A DNA stretch of 64,000 bases from Dyadobacter sp. CY312 (GCF_021390535.1 NZ_JAJUXG010000015.1:1-64000); one strand, 5' to 3'. Counted from the first letter of the stretch, positions 17,274-26,234 are shown. A program made the numbers and translations. The notes: generated by a model from the sequence alone, not told the origin.

Positions 17274-18188
17274 ATGGAAACTGCTTCATCGAAAAGACTG
17301 GAAACACTCGATATTGTCTTAAACGGACTGATGAGTCGCTATTCTGACCGCGTGCCTGATGTAAAAATCATTATCAATGCCATGATCGAAGCGCATATCA
17401 TTGGCGATGCAACGGATATAGAAAACGATCACATCGCTTTCCGCACGATGGGTGTTCCGCAATTGGGAGTACAATCTTTCGAAAAAATATTTCTTCATTA
17501 TGGTTATCAGAAACGGGAGCACTATTTTTTCGAAGGAAAGAAGCTGGACGCATGGTGGTACAGCCCGCCAAAGGAAACCGACCCGCGCATTTTTGTAAGT
17601 GAACTACGGGTGGGTGATTTGTCGGAAGAAAGTCAGCGAATTATAAAAAGCTATACGGATGAAGTAACCGCCGATCCGGCTGATAGTCTGGATCTTGATA
17701 ACGGATTGGAAGTGGATGACTTCCTGCACAAGCCACTTTGGAGAACGCCTTCCTTAGCCGATTACCAGACACTTTTAAAAGAAAGCGAGTATGCAGCCTG
17801 GGTCATTTACAACCGTTATTATCTGAACCATTTCACGATCAGCGTGCATAATCTGCCAGAAGGATATAACACAGTTGCTGATTTCAATCAGTTCTTGGAG
17901 GGCATTGGCATTAAACTCAATACATCAGGAGGGAAAATTAAAACAAGTCCCGACGGCGGATTGATCCAAAGCTCTACGGTTGCAGAAATGATAGAAGCAC
18001 AATTTGCCAACAATGAAACCATGCAAATATCAGGTTCCTACGTCGAATTTGCAGAGCGCAAGGTTTTGCCGGAATTCAGTGATTTGCCTCAGGGAAAGAT
18101 TTTGAGAAAACACCGCCGTGACGGATTTGAAGCTGCGAATGCGGACAAGATCTTTGAGAGTACATATACGACGCAGACATTGAGGTGA
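17274..18188 (+). CDS. DUF1338 family dioxygenase (2-oxoadipate dioxygenase/decarboxylase-like)
   Basis: A 304-residue DUF1338 protein. Characterised relatives (HglS/YdcJ) are Fe(II) enzymes that turn 2-oxoadipate into D-2-hydroxyglutarate in lysine breakdown. Likely metal ligands are the His in NDHIAFRTMG, the His in LNHFTISVH and the Glu in GSYVEFAER. The short form seen here is usual in Bacteroidota, and its substrate may differ from that of HglS. The ATG at 17274 (METASSKRLE) is preferred to an upstream in-frame start that adds 23 unlikely residues. No lysine-catabolic genes lie nearby. Confidence 0.8.
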   Translation: METASSKRLETLDIVLNGLMSRYSDRVPDVKIIINAMIEAHIIGDATDIENDHIAFRTMGVPQLGVQSFEKIFLHYGYQKREHYFFEGKKLDAWWYSPPKETDPRIFVSELRVGDLSEESQRIIKSYTDEVTADPADSLDLDNGLEVDDFLHKPLWRTPSLADYQTLLKESEYAAWVIYNRYYLNHFTISVHNLPEGYNTVADFNQFLEGIGIKLNTSGGKIKTSPDGGLIQSSTVAEMIEAQFANNETMQISGSYVEFAERKVLPEFSDLPQGKILRKHRRDGFEAANADKIFESTYTTQTLR

Positions 18189-18190
18189 TT

Positions 18191-18229
18191 ATGTAAACTT
18201 GAAATTCAGTCAAAAAATATGTAAACTTG
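18191..18229 (+). promoter_or_regulatory. Direct repeat upstream of the toxin-antitoxin pair
   Basis: ATGTAAACTTG occurs at 18191-18201 and at 18219-18229, 28 bases apart, and a degenerate third copy (GTGTAAATCTG) follows directly. The repeats end 17 bases before the antitoxin start, where an autoregulatory operator would be expected. Binding is inference. Confidence 0.45.
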
Positions 18230-18245
18230 TGTAAATCTGTAACAT

Positions 18246-18419
18246 ATGATAGTCACAATTAAAAAAGATGCCCCGGCTTCTGAAATTAAGGAAGCTATGG
18301 AGGCAATAGCTAGAGAGAAGGCGACAAGAAAGGGATTTGATGCAAAAAAATATGCTGGAAAATTGAAACGTGGCTTTGATGGGTTAGCATATCAAAAACA
18401 GCAGAGGGATGATTGGTGA
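18246..18419 (+). CDS. Small antitoxin-like protein of a VapBC-type pair
   Basis: A 57-residue protein (MIVTIKKDAPASEIKEAMEA to the C-terminal QRDDW). It is highly charged, probably helical, and rich in Lys, with a C-terminal aromatic/acidic tail that could insert into a PIN toxin. No classical AbrB or ribbon-helix-helix motif is evident, although the N-terminal VTIKKDAP could be a short beta strand. The gene overlaps the downstream PIN-domain gene by 11 bases (stop at 18417-18419, next ATG at 18409), the usual coupling for toxin-antitoxin pairs. The antitoxin role rests on this context. Confidence 0.7.
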   Translation: MIVTIKKDAPASEIKEAMEAIAREKATRKGFDAKKYAGKLKRGFDGLAYQKQQRDDW

Positions 18420-18780
18420 AAAGATTCTGGTTGACACCAATGTCTTTATTAACTTAGCAGAAGGCAAAGAAGGAATCGAACTCCATTTGCAAGGAAGGGA
18501 GATCTTTGTTTCGGTTATTACAGAAATTGAACTTTTGGGCTTCTATCAAATTTCTGAATCCGAAAAGCAATATTTCAACTTTCTACTGGGCGACTGTTCA
18601 ATACTTGGACTTACTGATGTTATCAAAGAGCAAGCGATAAAATTAAAACAGTTCCATCGCATTAAACTTCCTGATGCGATTATTGCTGCAACTGCTCAGT
18701 TTCTAAAAGTAGAATTGATCACTTTCGATAAAGGGTTTGCAACCATTCCCAATCTGGATTTAATTCTCTTGGAATTTTAA
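18409..18780 (+). CDS. PIN domain ribonuclease toxin (VapC-like)
   Basis: A 123-residue PIN-domain protein. Acidic residues expected for Mg-dependent RNA cleavage are present: Asp9 (LVDTNVFIN), Glu39 or Glu41 (ITEIELLGF), Asp89 (KLPDAIIAATA) and Asp107 (ITFDKGF). The order and spacing are typical of VapC toxins, which cut tRNA or rRNA when freed from their antitoxin. It is translationally coupled to the 57-residue antitoxin-like gene. The catalytic set looks intact, so the toxin is probably active. Confidence 0.88.
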   Translation: MIGEKILVDTNVFINLAEGKEGIELHLQGREIFVSVITEIELLGFYQISESEKQYFNFLLGDCSILGLTDVIKEQAIKLKQFHRIKLPDAIIAATAQFLKVELITFDKGFATIPNLDLILLEF

Positions 18781-18790
18781 TGCAAAACCC

Positions 18791-20740
18791 TCACTCATTC
18801 ACCAAAAAATGAACTACCCTAACCGCATTCCCGACACTCTTCTCATTTTTATCAGACAAAACCGACAACTTCAAAGTATGTTTCCTGGATGAAAGTTCGT
18901 CGTTCAGCATTAGGTACCATGGCAAATGCAACTGCGTACTCCATTGTGTGAAAAGATCAAGAGTATGAGGCTTTTTGCCATCAATAGAATAGGAAATCTT
19001 GCCAGCATCAGGTCCGGAAATAATGGCAACTCCGACTGCCCGACCTTTAAAATCGAATTCAAAAGAAGAACCTGCGGTTTCGCTCACCAGCATGGGAACA
19101 TTGACAAACCCTTCACGTGTGGATATTTTCTCCTTCGGTTTCCATTTTTGATCAAGTGAAAAACCCTGTAATTTCTTTGCCTCTTCTATTGTGTGATAAC
19201 TTGCCTTTTCATAGGAAAATTTATCCATTGCCAATGGCAGCTTTGATGAGTTTCCGGCACTTTCTGGCTCTATTTTCAGCAATTCCTTAATGGTTTGAAA
19301 ATATATTTCCTGTCCGTATGGTGACGGATGTAAATCCTTAAAATCGTATTTCCAGGTAAATTCTCCGGCTTTGATCCGATCATAAACTTCCCTTGCCAGA
19401 TTGATATAAGAAGCTCCGTAATGTTTCGCAACTTTTTGATGAACTGCTACTTCAATGGGTACTTTTCCTGCTTCATAATCTGTATTTTTATGAGGTTCTG
19501 CAAACGCCATCAATACCACATTCGCTTTTGGATTTTGAGTATACATTTGCCTTAAAATTCCGTCCAAAGCTTTAATCTGCGCTTTTTCACTAAAACCATT
19601 TCCACGGTCATTGACAGCAGCTTCCACGAATAATAGATCAGGCGTTCCTTTTGTCAAAACATCCCTGGAAAAACGAAACGCATGTGGCGTACTTCCCAAG
19701 GATGGAATACCGGCGGCGATAAAGGTGAATTCTGTTTCGGGAAAATGTTCCCTCAGATATTGAGTCGTTTTATCCCGCCATCCCGGATTATGCGTGATTG
19801 ATCCCCCTAAAAAAGCGACGGTTCCTTTTTTCGTAGTTCTGAATTTCTGATAGGCATTATACAAGCCATTGTTCATTTCTATATACGGCAAATGACCAAG
19901 TGGCTTTACAACCGGGATACTATTCTCACAGATAAAATTGGCAAAGTATTCCGGACGCTCGATAGGAAAATGATGCCCTTCCAATGTTTGCTCACCTCTC
20001 GTCATCGGATACACACTGATTGGACCGCCAAGTTTCAGGTAATTTTGAACCAGAACATCCGAATTTTCTGCTGGCGGCACCAGTTTATCCTGCAATCCTA
20101 AAACGTGTAAAATAGGCACTTTGAAAGCGGCTAATCCTTTCAGATCGTTAATTGGAATGTCTTCGAACGTTTCTGCTTCTTTTTCAGTTAGTCCAAACTG
20201 CTTCAACCAGGATGTCCAGTCCTTTTCAGATCCCGGTCCTTTACCCTTTCCACCAGGCCAGCTCTTTGGATCACAAACGGGCGCTTCGGCATAAATACAG
20301 CTAACCTTATCGGGATTCCGTTTGGCCCAACCATATACATACAAACCTCCGCGGCTCACACCTTCGAGTGCCACTTTTGGAGCAAATTGTTTTTCTTTAA
20401 CCAGATAATCGTAGAAATTATCCCAAACCTGCATCGCTTTGGGATGGGCAAACATGTCGTTGGTGTTTACATACGCAATATAAAATCCCCTGGTAAGCAG
20501 AATGCTGTCCATTTCTGTATGCCATGTTGGGAAGTGCGCGCGCCACACCCATGGATTTCCCGGGGCAGCTTGTTTAGGTTTCAAGTACCAGGCTTCTCTG
20601 TTTTCAAATTTAAATTCCTGTTTTTCAAAACCTTTCCAGTTTGTTACAGCACCGGGAACAACTCTTTGTGAAGGTTGTGCAGAAACAGATAAAGTGAAGC
20701 CTACAAAGGATATAAGCCATATTCGAAGTATTCGTATCAT
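18791..20740 (-). CDS. Secreted two-domain hydrolase: alpha/beta hydrolase plus SGNH esterase
   Basis: A 649-residue exported protein. The signal peptide is clear from the ATG at 20740 (MIRILRIWLISFVGFTLSVSAQ); a longer frame adds 26 residues with no purpose. Residues of about 30-280 look like an alpha/beta hydrolase with nucleophile motif GVSRGGLY. From about 305 a second domain is an SGNH/GDSL hydrolase: LGGSITHN with Ser near 314, an Asn in AAVNDRGNG, and Asp/His in DLHPSPYGQ near 470. About 520-649 is a beta-rich C-terminal domain. Both parts suggest ester cleavage, probably deacetylation of plant or microbial polysaccharide. No polysaccharide-utilisation locus surrounds it. Confidence 0.8.
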   Translation of the reverse strand: MIRILRIWLISFVGFTLSVSAQPSQRVVPGAVTNWKGFEKQEFKFENREAWYLKPKQAAPGNPWVWRAHFPTWHTEMDSILLTRGFYIAYVNTNDMFAHPKAMQVWDNFYDYLVKEKQFAPKVALEGVSRGGLYVYGWAKRNPDKVSCIYAEAPVCDPKSWPGGKGKGPGSEKDWTSWLKQFGLTEKEAETFEDIPINDLKGLAAFKVPILHVLGLQDKLVPPAENSDVLVQNYLKLGGPISVYPMTRGEQTLEGHHFPIERPEYFANFICENSIPVVKPLGHLPYIEMNNGLYNAYQKFRTTKKGTVAFLGGSITHNPGWRDKTTQYLREHFPETEFTFIAAGIPSLGSTPHAFRFSRDVLTKGTPDLLFVEAAVNDRGNGFSEKAQIKALDGILRQMYTQNPKANVVLMAFAEPHKNTDYEAGKVPIEVAVHQKVAKHYGASYINLAREVYDRIKAGEFTWKYDFKDLHPSPYGQEIYFQTIKELLKIEPESAGNSSKLPLAMDKFSYEKASYHTIEEAKKLQGFSLDQKWKPKEKISTREGFVNVPMLVSETAGSSFEFDFKGRAVGVAIISGPDAGKISYSIDGKKPHTLDLFTQWSTQLHLPWYLMLNDELSSRKHTLKLSVLSDKNEKSVGNAVRVVHFLVNE

Positions 20741-20858
20741 AATCTTGTAAAGGAAATTTACCTTAAAACTTACCTCTCTAAATTCAGAATCCATCGCTTT
20801 TACAACAATGATTGGCACGGTATTTTACTCTGTTACTGCAACATTAACAAGAGAACTT

Positions 20859-21149
20859 ATGGATAAGATTGAAAAGTATAAGACAATGGAGAAAGTGCTT
20901 CGTGAAATTGAAGACTTGAAAAACAGTGAAACTGCCGTTATTAAAAAAATCGGTCAGATAGAAACTGAAAACATGAATCTGAACATTCAGGATCTTGAAA
21001 AATCCATTGCATCGATCTACGACGGCGCATATAAAAATCTTGAAAACATTGAAGGTCTGCATACTTCTTTCACCGAAACAGTATCCGATTTCAAAGACAA
21101 GAACAAAATTACAGACGAGATGTTGCTCGAATTCAGCGAATCTAACTAG
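20859..21149 (+). CDS. Small coiled-coil protein of unknown function
   Basis: A 96-residue acidic, helical protein (from ATG at 20859, MDKIEKYKTMEK). Heptad-like spacing of Ile/Leu through ETENMNLNIQDLEKSIASI suggests a coiled coil. A longer frame starting at 20808 would overlap the upstream region of the divergent esterase gene and adds a Thr-rich, unlikely N-terminus. There is no export signal. I do not recognise a family. It is bounded by a perfect hairpin on its 3' side, which supports its being a transcribed unit. Confidence 0.55.
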   Translation: MDKIEKYKTMEKVLREIEDLKNSETAVIKKIGQIETENMNLNIQDLEKSIASIYDGAYKNLENIEGLHTSFTETVSDFKDKNKITDEMLLEFSESN

Positions 21150-21170
21150 TGCATGAAATAATAAAATAGA

Positions 21171-21209
21171 AACAAAGAAAGCTGCTAAGAACGGGCAGCT
21201 TTCTTTGTT
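21171..21209 (+). terminator. Perfect 15-bp hairpin between convergent genes
   Basis: AACAAAGAAAGCTGC (21171-21185) and GCAGCTTTCTTTGTT (21195-21209) flank a 9-base loop. The T-rich right arm serves the plus strand, and the A-rich left arm serves the minus-strand gene ending at 21226. Confidence 0.8.
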
Positions 21210-21225
21210 CCTATTCAATTCAACT

Positions 21226-21801
21226 TCACTTTTGGAGAATCAACTGACCTGCCAAAGAGTATTTCCTTAAACTTGAATCTGCACTTTCATAGAATCTGTC
21301 AGGATCGAGCCGTATGGTTTTCTTGGGAGCAAGTCCAACGATAGAACCCACTGCACCTCCCAGAAGACCTGCAATAGGGGGCAAAACCAGAACAGCCGGC
21401 GGACCGGCGCAGCCACAACCATCACCGAACGCCGCAGTACCAGCCGCAAGTAGGGCCGTGATAGCGAACGAACCAAGCGCACCTATTGCAAAGCCCCGCC
21501 CTGAGGATCCTTTTCTCCTAACATACAGTATTTTTGCAGCACCATAAGGTACGTTGGTAACCTGTATTTTCCCTTCATTAATCGACTTCGTTATCAGGTC
21601 AAATGGTATATTAGTTAAATCCTTTGCACGCACCAACACCAATCCCTGTTCATTGACATCGTACAATATTCCTTTAACCCTGGAATCGTCATATTGAACG
21701 ACGGTAAGCCGATGTAACTTTATCTTCTTCTTACGCGCAAAAGCATCAGGAGACAATCCAATTGTTAAGAAAATCAGAAAACAGCATATGAATTTTCCCA
21801 T
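21226..21801 (-). CDS. Exported protein with a glycine-rich membrane segment, unknown function
   Basis: A 191-residue protein with a signal peptide (1 to about 22, ending DAFA). Residues of about 30-80 (HRLTVVQYDDSRVKGILYDVNEQGLVLV) look like a small beta-barrel. Residues of about 97-155 are Gly/Ala-rich and hydrophobic, with GLLGGAVGSIVGLA resembling a glycine zipper that could insert in a membrane, and with GDGCGCAGPP in the middle. I know no function. It is flanked by hairpins and appears monocistronic. Confidence 0.6.
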   Translation of the reverse strand: MGKFICCFLIFLTIGLSPDAFARKKKIKLHRLTVVQYDDSRVKGILYDVNEQGLVLVRAKDLTNIPFDLITKSINEGKIQVTNVPYGAAKILYVRRKGSSGRGFAIGALGSFAITALLAAGTAAFGDGCGCAGPPAVLVLPPIAGLLGGAVGSIVGLAPKKTIRLDPDRFYESADSSLRKYSLAGQLILQK

Positions 21802-21853
21802 AAGAACCTGATTTAAAATGAAGCAAATCCCATCTACTTAAACAACATTATTT

Positions 21854-23464
21854 TTAAACCTGCACTACCCCGACATTGAACCGCTGTTCAATCGGAGCCT
21901 GATTCGCAGCTTCTATTCCCATTGAAATAATTCTTCGGGTTTCGACCGGATCTATAATTCCATCAACCCAAAGTCGGGCAGCTGCATAGTATGGCGACAA
22001 TTCATCATTGTAACGATCCGTGATTTCGTCCAGCAAAGCTTTTTCCGCTTCGGGAGTAATTGTCTCACCCTTGGCTTTCAAAGTTGCCGTTTGAATTTGA
22101 AGCAATGTTTTCGCAGCAGTTGCCCCACTCATTACAGCCATTTGGGCTGTTGGCCAGGCGTAAATTAATCGAGGATCATACGCTTTTCCACACATGGCGT
22201 AATTGCCTGCTCCATAAGAATTCCCCACAATAAAAGTAAATTTCGGAACGACCGAATTGGCGACAGCATTCACCATTTTTGCACCATCTTTGATAATGCC
22301 TCCCTGCTCCGCACGACTGCCAACCATAAAACCGGTAACGTCATGGAAGAATATCAATGGAATTTTCTTCTGATTACAATTCATGATAAAACGGGCGGCC
22401 TTGTCGGCGGATTCGCCGTAAATAACGCCGCCCATCTGCATTTCACCTTTCCCGGATTTGACCATTTTGCGCTGATTCGCCACGATTCCCACAGCCCAGC
22501 CGTCGACACGTGCATAAGCACAAATCAGCGTTTTTCCGTAATCCGGTTTGTATTCATCCAATTCCGAAGCATCGACAATACACTCCAGAATATGACGCAT
22601 GTCGTACGGTTTCAGCCTATCGGTTGGTAATATATCGTAGATTTCCTCTGGAAGCCTTGCCGGAGTAACTGCTATTTTCCGATCAAAACCAGCATTTTCC
22701 GGACTTCCAATTTTATCAATATGTCTTTTAATGGCATCCAGGCAGGATTTGTCGTCAGGAAATTTGTTGTCGGTCACACCTGATATTTCGCAATGCATTT
22801 CGGCACCACCCAGTGTTTCTGAGTCCACATCTTCACCAACTGACGATTTCACCAAATATGGCCCAGCCAGATAAACCGATCCTGTTCCTTCCACAATAAA
22901 TGCTTCGTCGGACATTATGGGCAGGTACGCTCCACCTGCTACGCAACTTCCCATAATGGCAGCAAGCTGTACAATTCCCATCGATGACATTTTAGCATTA
23001 TTCCTGAAAATGCGTCCAAAATGCTCTTTGTCTGCAAAAACTTCTGACTGCATAGGCAGGTATACTCCTGCGCTATCAACAAGGTAAATGACAGGCAGAC
23101 GATTTTCCATCGCAATTTCCTGTGCCCGCAAATTCTTTTTTGCAGCAATTGGAAACCATGCTCCTGCTTTTACAGTAGCATCGTTGGCAACGATCATACA
23201 TTGTTTACCGGAAACGTATCCAATTCCGGCAACAACACCACCGGACGGACAACCACCGTCTTCTTTATACATTCCCTCGGCGGTGAAAACCCCAACTTCC
23301 AGAAAATAAGAATCTGTATCAATCAGATAGTCAATCCTTTCCCTTGCTGTAAGCTTTCCTTTCTTATGATGTGCATCTATTTTCTTTTGCCCGCCACCCA
23401 GTTTTACCTGTTCGTATTTGAGGTTGAGCGTGGTCAATAGTTCCTGTATGGTTTGATTTGGCAT
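21854..23464 (-). CDS. Acyl-CoA carboxylase beta subunit (methylcrotonyl-CoA type)
   Basis: A 536-residue carboxyltransferase subunit of a biotin-dependent acyl-CoA carboxylase. The length and DSAGVYLPMQSEVFADKEHFGRIFRNNAKMSSMGI resemble the methylcrotonyl-CoA carboxylase beta branch (leucine breakdown), more than propionyl-CoA carboxylase (about 510-520 residues). The C-terminal half has GGVIYGESADKAARFI and GNSYGAGNYAMCGKAYDPR, typical of the acyl-CoA site. The partner biotin carboxylase/BCCP subunit is not in the window. Substrate assignment within the family is inference. Confidence 0.85.
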   Translation of the reverse strand: MPNQTIQELLTTLNLKYEQVKLGGGQKKIDAHHKKGKLTARERIDYLIDTDSYFLEVGVFTAEGMYKEDGGCPSGGVVAGIGYVSGKQCMIVANDATVKAGAWFPIAAKKNLRAQEIAMENRLPVIYLVDSAGVYLPMQSEVFADKEHFGRIFRNNAKMSSMGIVQLAAIMGSCVAGGAYLPIMSDEAFIVEGTGSVYLAGPYLVKSSVGEDVDSETLGGAEMHCEISGVTDNKFPDDKSCLDAIKRHIDKIGSPENAGFDRKIAVTPARLPEEIYDILPTDRLKPYDMRHILECIVDASELDEYKPDYGKTLICAYARVDGWAVGIVANQRKMVKSGKGEMQMGGVIYGESADKAARFIMNCNQKKIPLIFFHDVTGFMVGSRAEQGGIIKDGAKMVNAVANSVVPKFTFIVGNSYGAGNYAMCGKAYDPRLIYAWPTAQMAVMSGATAAKTLLQIQTATLKAKGETITPEAEKALLDEITDRYNDELSPYYAAARLWVDGIIDPVETRRIISMGIEAANQAPIEQRFNVGVVQV

Positions 23465-23544
23465 AAGTTTCTGATGAAAGTAAATGAATGACTGTATAGA
23501 AAGATAACGTTTCTTACAATTTATTGGATTTAGTACAAAATAAA

Positions 23545-23572
23545 AAGTCGTTCGCCAGTAAGCAAACGACTT
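23545..23572 (-). terminator. Terminator after the Uma2 gene
   Basis: On the minus strand a stem of AAGTCGTTTGC with GCGAACGACTT (one mismatch) is followed by TTTTATTTTG. Confidence 0.7.
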
Positions 23573-23596
23573 AATTTTGTATGGACAGAAAAATGG

Positions 23597-24232
23597 TTAA
23601 AAATTGGTTTCCACTTTTACGCCTTCTTCCTTTAAATATTGACATATATTGAAAAAATGTCCGTCCAGCAATTCAATGTCCTGATTCCAATCCTTTGTAA
23701 GCCAGTCTTTACCTTGCTCAGAAACCATCACCTTTTGGCTTCCCGTAAAGATCCAGATCACTTTTTCAACACCAAAGTTTAATAGTTTTTGAGTTTTAAT
23801 ATTGACGTAGTCAAGATCCCTGTCCTTTGAAATGTCTATTTTAGAATCAATTTCTACGGCAATTTTGGCTGGAATATTGATGTACTTTTCGTTAATCTCA
23901 GCAGGAGTCAACTTACTTTTTTCATAAACATAGACATCTCCTGAAAGATTATCCTTTTTACCTAAATGCGTTCCTACCTCATTAGTAAGAAAATGATATA
24001 TTTTTCGACCTACTTTGACATACAAGATTTCCAGAATGTACTGGATTATAAATGATTGCAAACCACTACTTCCCATGATATCGTCAAGAGATTTTTTGTT
24101 GTTCAAAACGTCTTTATAACCACGATAATACAAAGGCTCTCCATCCATCACCTCGTAAATAAGGGAATCAGGGATATTATCGTACTTATTATTTGAAGTT
24201 TGACTACGTTTCTTTGGCTCCTGCGTTAACAT
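23597..24232 (-). CDS. Uma2 family (PD-(D/E)XK-like) putative endonuclease
   Basis: A 211-residue protein of the Uma2/DUF820 family, which has the restriction-endonuclease-like fold. The acidic core is visible as LSGDVYVYEKS (Asp) and then AKIAVEIDSKID (Glu and Asp), with a following Lys/Tyr-rich stretch. Most such proteins are uncharacterised and occur as multicopy cargo-like genes. It has its own hairpin terminator and no obvious partner gene. It might be a genomic passenger with nuclease activity, but this is inference. Confidence 0.75.
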   Translation of the reverse strand: MLTQEPKKRSQTSNNKYDNIPDSLIYEVMDGEPLYYRGYKDVLNNKKSLDDIMGSSGLQSFIIQYILEILYVKVGRKIYHFLTNEVGTHLGKKDNLSGDVYVYEKSKLTPAEINEKYINIPAKIAVEIDSKIDISKDRDLDYVNIKTQKLLNFGVEKVIWIFTGSQKVMVSEQGKDWLTKDWNQDIELLDGHFFNICQYLKEEGVKVETNF

Positions 24233-24304
24233 AAGATCCTCCTTTCCGATTTTATTTAAAGCAATATAACGAAAAAACAGAGGCAGAAGAAGTTGCCTGA
24301 AATT

Positions 24305-25273
24305 CTATTTAATGACAGCAGTAGTATCAATCGAAGATTCCGCAGGTCCTTTGTCCTTTTTGCCAAAAACCGACAAATGAACATATCGCTTAGGATGTTC
24401 GCGCAGATTGGTCATCAGGTGGTTCAGACTTACAATCGTGCGGTTCAAATTGTTATACAATGTCTCGTCGTTGATAAGCTTACCAGCTGTTCCCTTACCA
24501 GACTCTACATTAGCAAGTATCTGGCGTAGTTCGGCAATCGTTTTATTCGCGCTTTGTACCGTTTCGCCAAGTCTTAAAGCATTGAGAGAGTCGGCAAGCG
24601 ATCCCGTTTTGGCAAGAAGCGGTTTTAATTCTTTTTCAGTTTCTACCAATGAAGCAGAAAGTTTGTTCAAGTTGGTTGTTATGGCTAAAAGGTTTTTTCT
24701 GTTATCCTTCAAAAGCCCCTGTACATCACTCCCCGCCTGATCATAGTTTTTTAAGACCTGGTTTAAGATCAGGCCTGTTTCTTTAAAACCCGAGGCAACT
24801 ACATCAAGATTTTTAACGAGAGAATCGGCATGTGTTACCAACGGCAATGCCTTCTCCTGAAGAAGTGCCGAAATACCAGCTTCCTTCATTCCGGAAAGCG
24901 TATCGTTATCAGCCAGAAGCTTGCCTGACTTACCAATAACAAGGTGTATTACTTTTCCGCCTAACAAACCACCATCAGCCAACGTCGCGATCGTTCCTTC
25001 GGGAAGTGCAACGGTTTTCTGTATATCCAGTGTTACAAGAAGCGTGTTTTGCCGTTCCTGCAAAAGTTTAATTCCCTGAACACGACCAACATTTAAGCCA
25101 TTCAACAAAACAGGATTTGAAGCCGTAAGTCCATCTATGTTATCATACACCACGTAATAGGTATATGTTCTGGAAAAAACATCAGAGCCTTTAAGAATAT
25201 GAAAGCCGAAGTATAACATTACAATGGCTACGATCGCCATTGCTCCCACTTTTGCCTCTTTAGATATTTTCAT
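24305..25273 (-). CDS. MlaD/MCE family lipid-transport protein
   Basis: A 322-residue MCE-domain protein with one N-terminal membrane helix (about 10-28, VGAMAIVAIVMLYFGFHIL). The MCE domain follows at about 38-115, with VVYDNIDGLTASNPVLLNGLNVGRVQGIKL. The rest is a long helical region. Family members form hexameric rings that carry phospholipids between the inner and outer membranes together with an MlaEF-like ABC transporter, which is not in this window. It lies 85 bases downstream of the amidase gene on the same strand and opposite an LptD-like gene, so the neighbourhood is about envelope assembly. Confidence 0.9.
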   Translation of the reverse strand: MKISKEAKVGAMAIVAIVMLYFGFHILKGSDVFSRTYTYYVVYDNIDGLTASNPVLLNGLNVGRVQGIKLLQERQNTLLVTLDIQKTVALPEGTIATLADGGLLGGKVIHLVIGKSGKLLADNDTLSGMKEAGISALLQEKALPLVTHADSLVKNLDVVASGFKETGLILNQVLKNYDQAGSDVQGLLKDNRKNLLAITTNLNKLSASLVETEKELKPLLAKTGSLADSLNALRLGETVQSANKTIAELRQILANVESGKGTAGKLINDETLYNNLNRTIVSLNHLMTNLREHPKRYVHLSVFGKKDKGPAESSIDTTAVIK

Positions 25274-25358
25274 GGACTAAAAAATTTGCTTTGACATGAG
25301 CCAAAGCATTAAAAATAAACTGTGTTCTTCTCTTTTTGGGTTAACACCTGAAAAGTTG

Positions 25359-26159
25359 TTATTGATCCATCTCTTTCTTATATATCCTAAATGCCTGAAG
25401 AATAGAATCCGCCACTTCGTCCTGCCCGTCATCCGATGCCAGGTATTCCTCTTCATCAGGAGTTGATAAAAATCCTGTTTCAATAAGTACACTGGGCATG
25501 GCTGCCCGCCATAAAACAAGAAATCCGGCTTGTTTCACCCCTCGGCTGTCACGCCCTGATACAGATTGAAATTTCTTTTCTACCTGATCTGCGAACCTCA
25601 GACTGCTCGAAATAAACGCACTTTGATAATTGGCAAGCATAATATGCGCAAGCGGAGAATCCGGATCAAAACCTTTATACTTCTGTTTGTAATTCGTTTC
25701 CTGCAAAATTACCGAGTTCTCACGTTTTGCAACTTCAAGGTTACCTTCTGTTTTGTGTAAACCCATTACAAAGGTTTCGGTACCTCTCACACTTTTAGAT
25801 CTGGGCGTTGCATTACAATGAATGGATATGAAGAGATCGGCATTGTTTCTGTTGGCAAAAGCGGAACGTTCTCCTAATTCAATAAAAACATCGGTTGAAC
25901 GTGTATACAATACTTTCACATCAGGAGTGGCGTCTTTTATTTTACGACCAAGTTTCAGCGCTACGCTCAAAGCAACATCTTTTTCCCTGGTGGTTCTGCC
26001 TCTGGTTCCGGGGTCTTTCCCTCCGTGACCTGCATCAATTACAACTGTTTTTACTTTGCTGTCAGCTTTTTTTGCCGAAACAGGCTCTTCCTGAAATACA
26101 AAAGCAAGACTCGTTAATAACAAACAGGCTAAAATCAGGGTTTTAAGAACTTTTAACAT
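25359..26159 (-). CDS. N-acetylmuramoyl-L-alanine amidase (Amidase_3)
   Basis: A 266-residue zinc amidase that splits the lactyl-amide bond between N-acetylmuramic acid and L-alanine in peptidoglycan. It has a signal peptide (about 1-20). The zinc ligands are His45 (DAGHGGKDPG), Glu59 (TREKDVAL) and His114 (SIHCNA), and the catalytic Glu227 is in VLIETGF; all are present. It is transcribed away from the LptD-like gene with about 75 bases between starts, and leads into the MlaD gene. In other Bacteroidota the amidase and LptD genes are also often neighbours. Confidence 0.93.
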   Translation of the reverse strand: MLKVLKTLILACLLLTSLAFVFQEEPVSAKKADSKVKTVVIDAGHGGKDPGTRGRTTREKDVALSVALKLGRKIKDATPDVKVLYTRSTDVFIELGERSAFANRNNADLFISIHCNATPRSKSVRGTETFVMGLHKTEGNLEVAKRENSVILQETNYKQKYKGFDPDSPLAHIMLANYQSAFISSSLRFADQVEKKFQSVSGRDSRGVKQAGFLVLWRAAMPSVLIETGFLSTPDEEEYLASDDGQDEVADSILQAFRIYKKEMDQ

Positions 26160-26200
26160 TATTTTTCAGTTACGGCGTTACTCTTTAGGGGTTTCTCCAC

Positions 26201-26208
26201 TAATTTTG
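26201..26208 (+). promoter_or_regulatory. Bacteroidota -7 element for the lptD-like gene
   Basis: TAATTTTG matches TAnnTTTG exactly and sits 26 bases before the TTG start. No clear -33 TTG at normal spacing was found. Confidence 0.45.
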
Positions 26209-26234
26209 AAATTCCTTATGCAAAAATACTCTAT

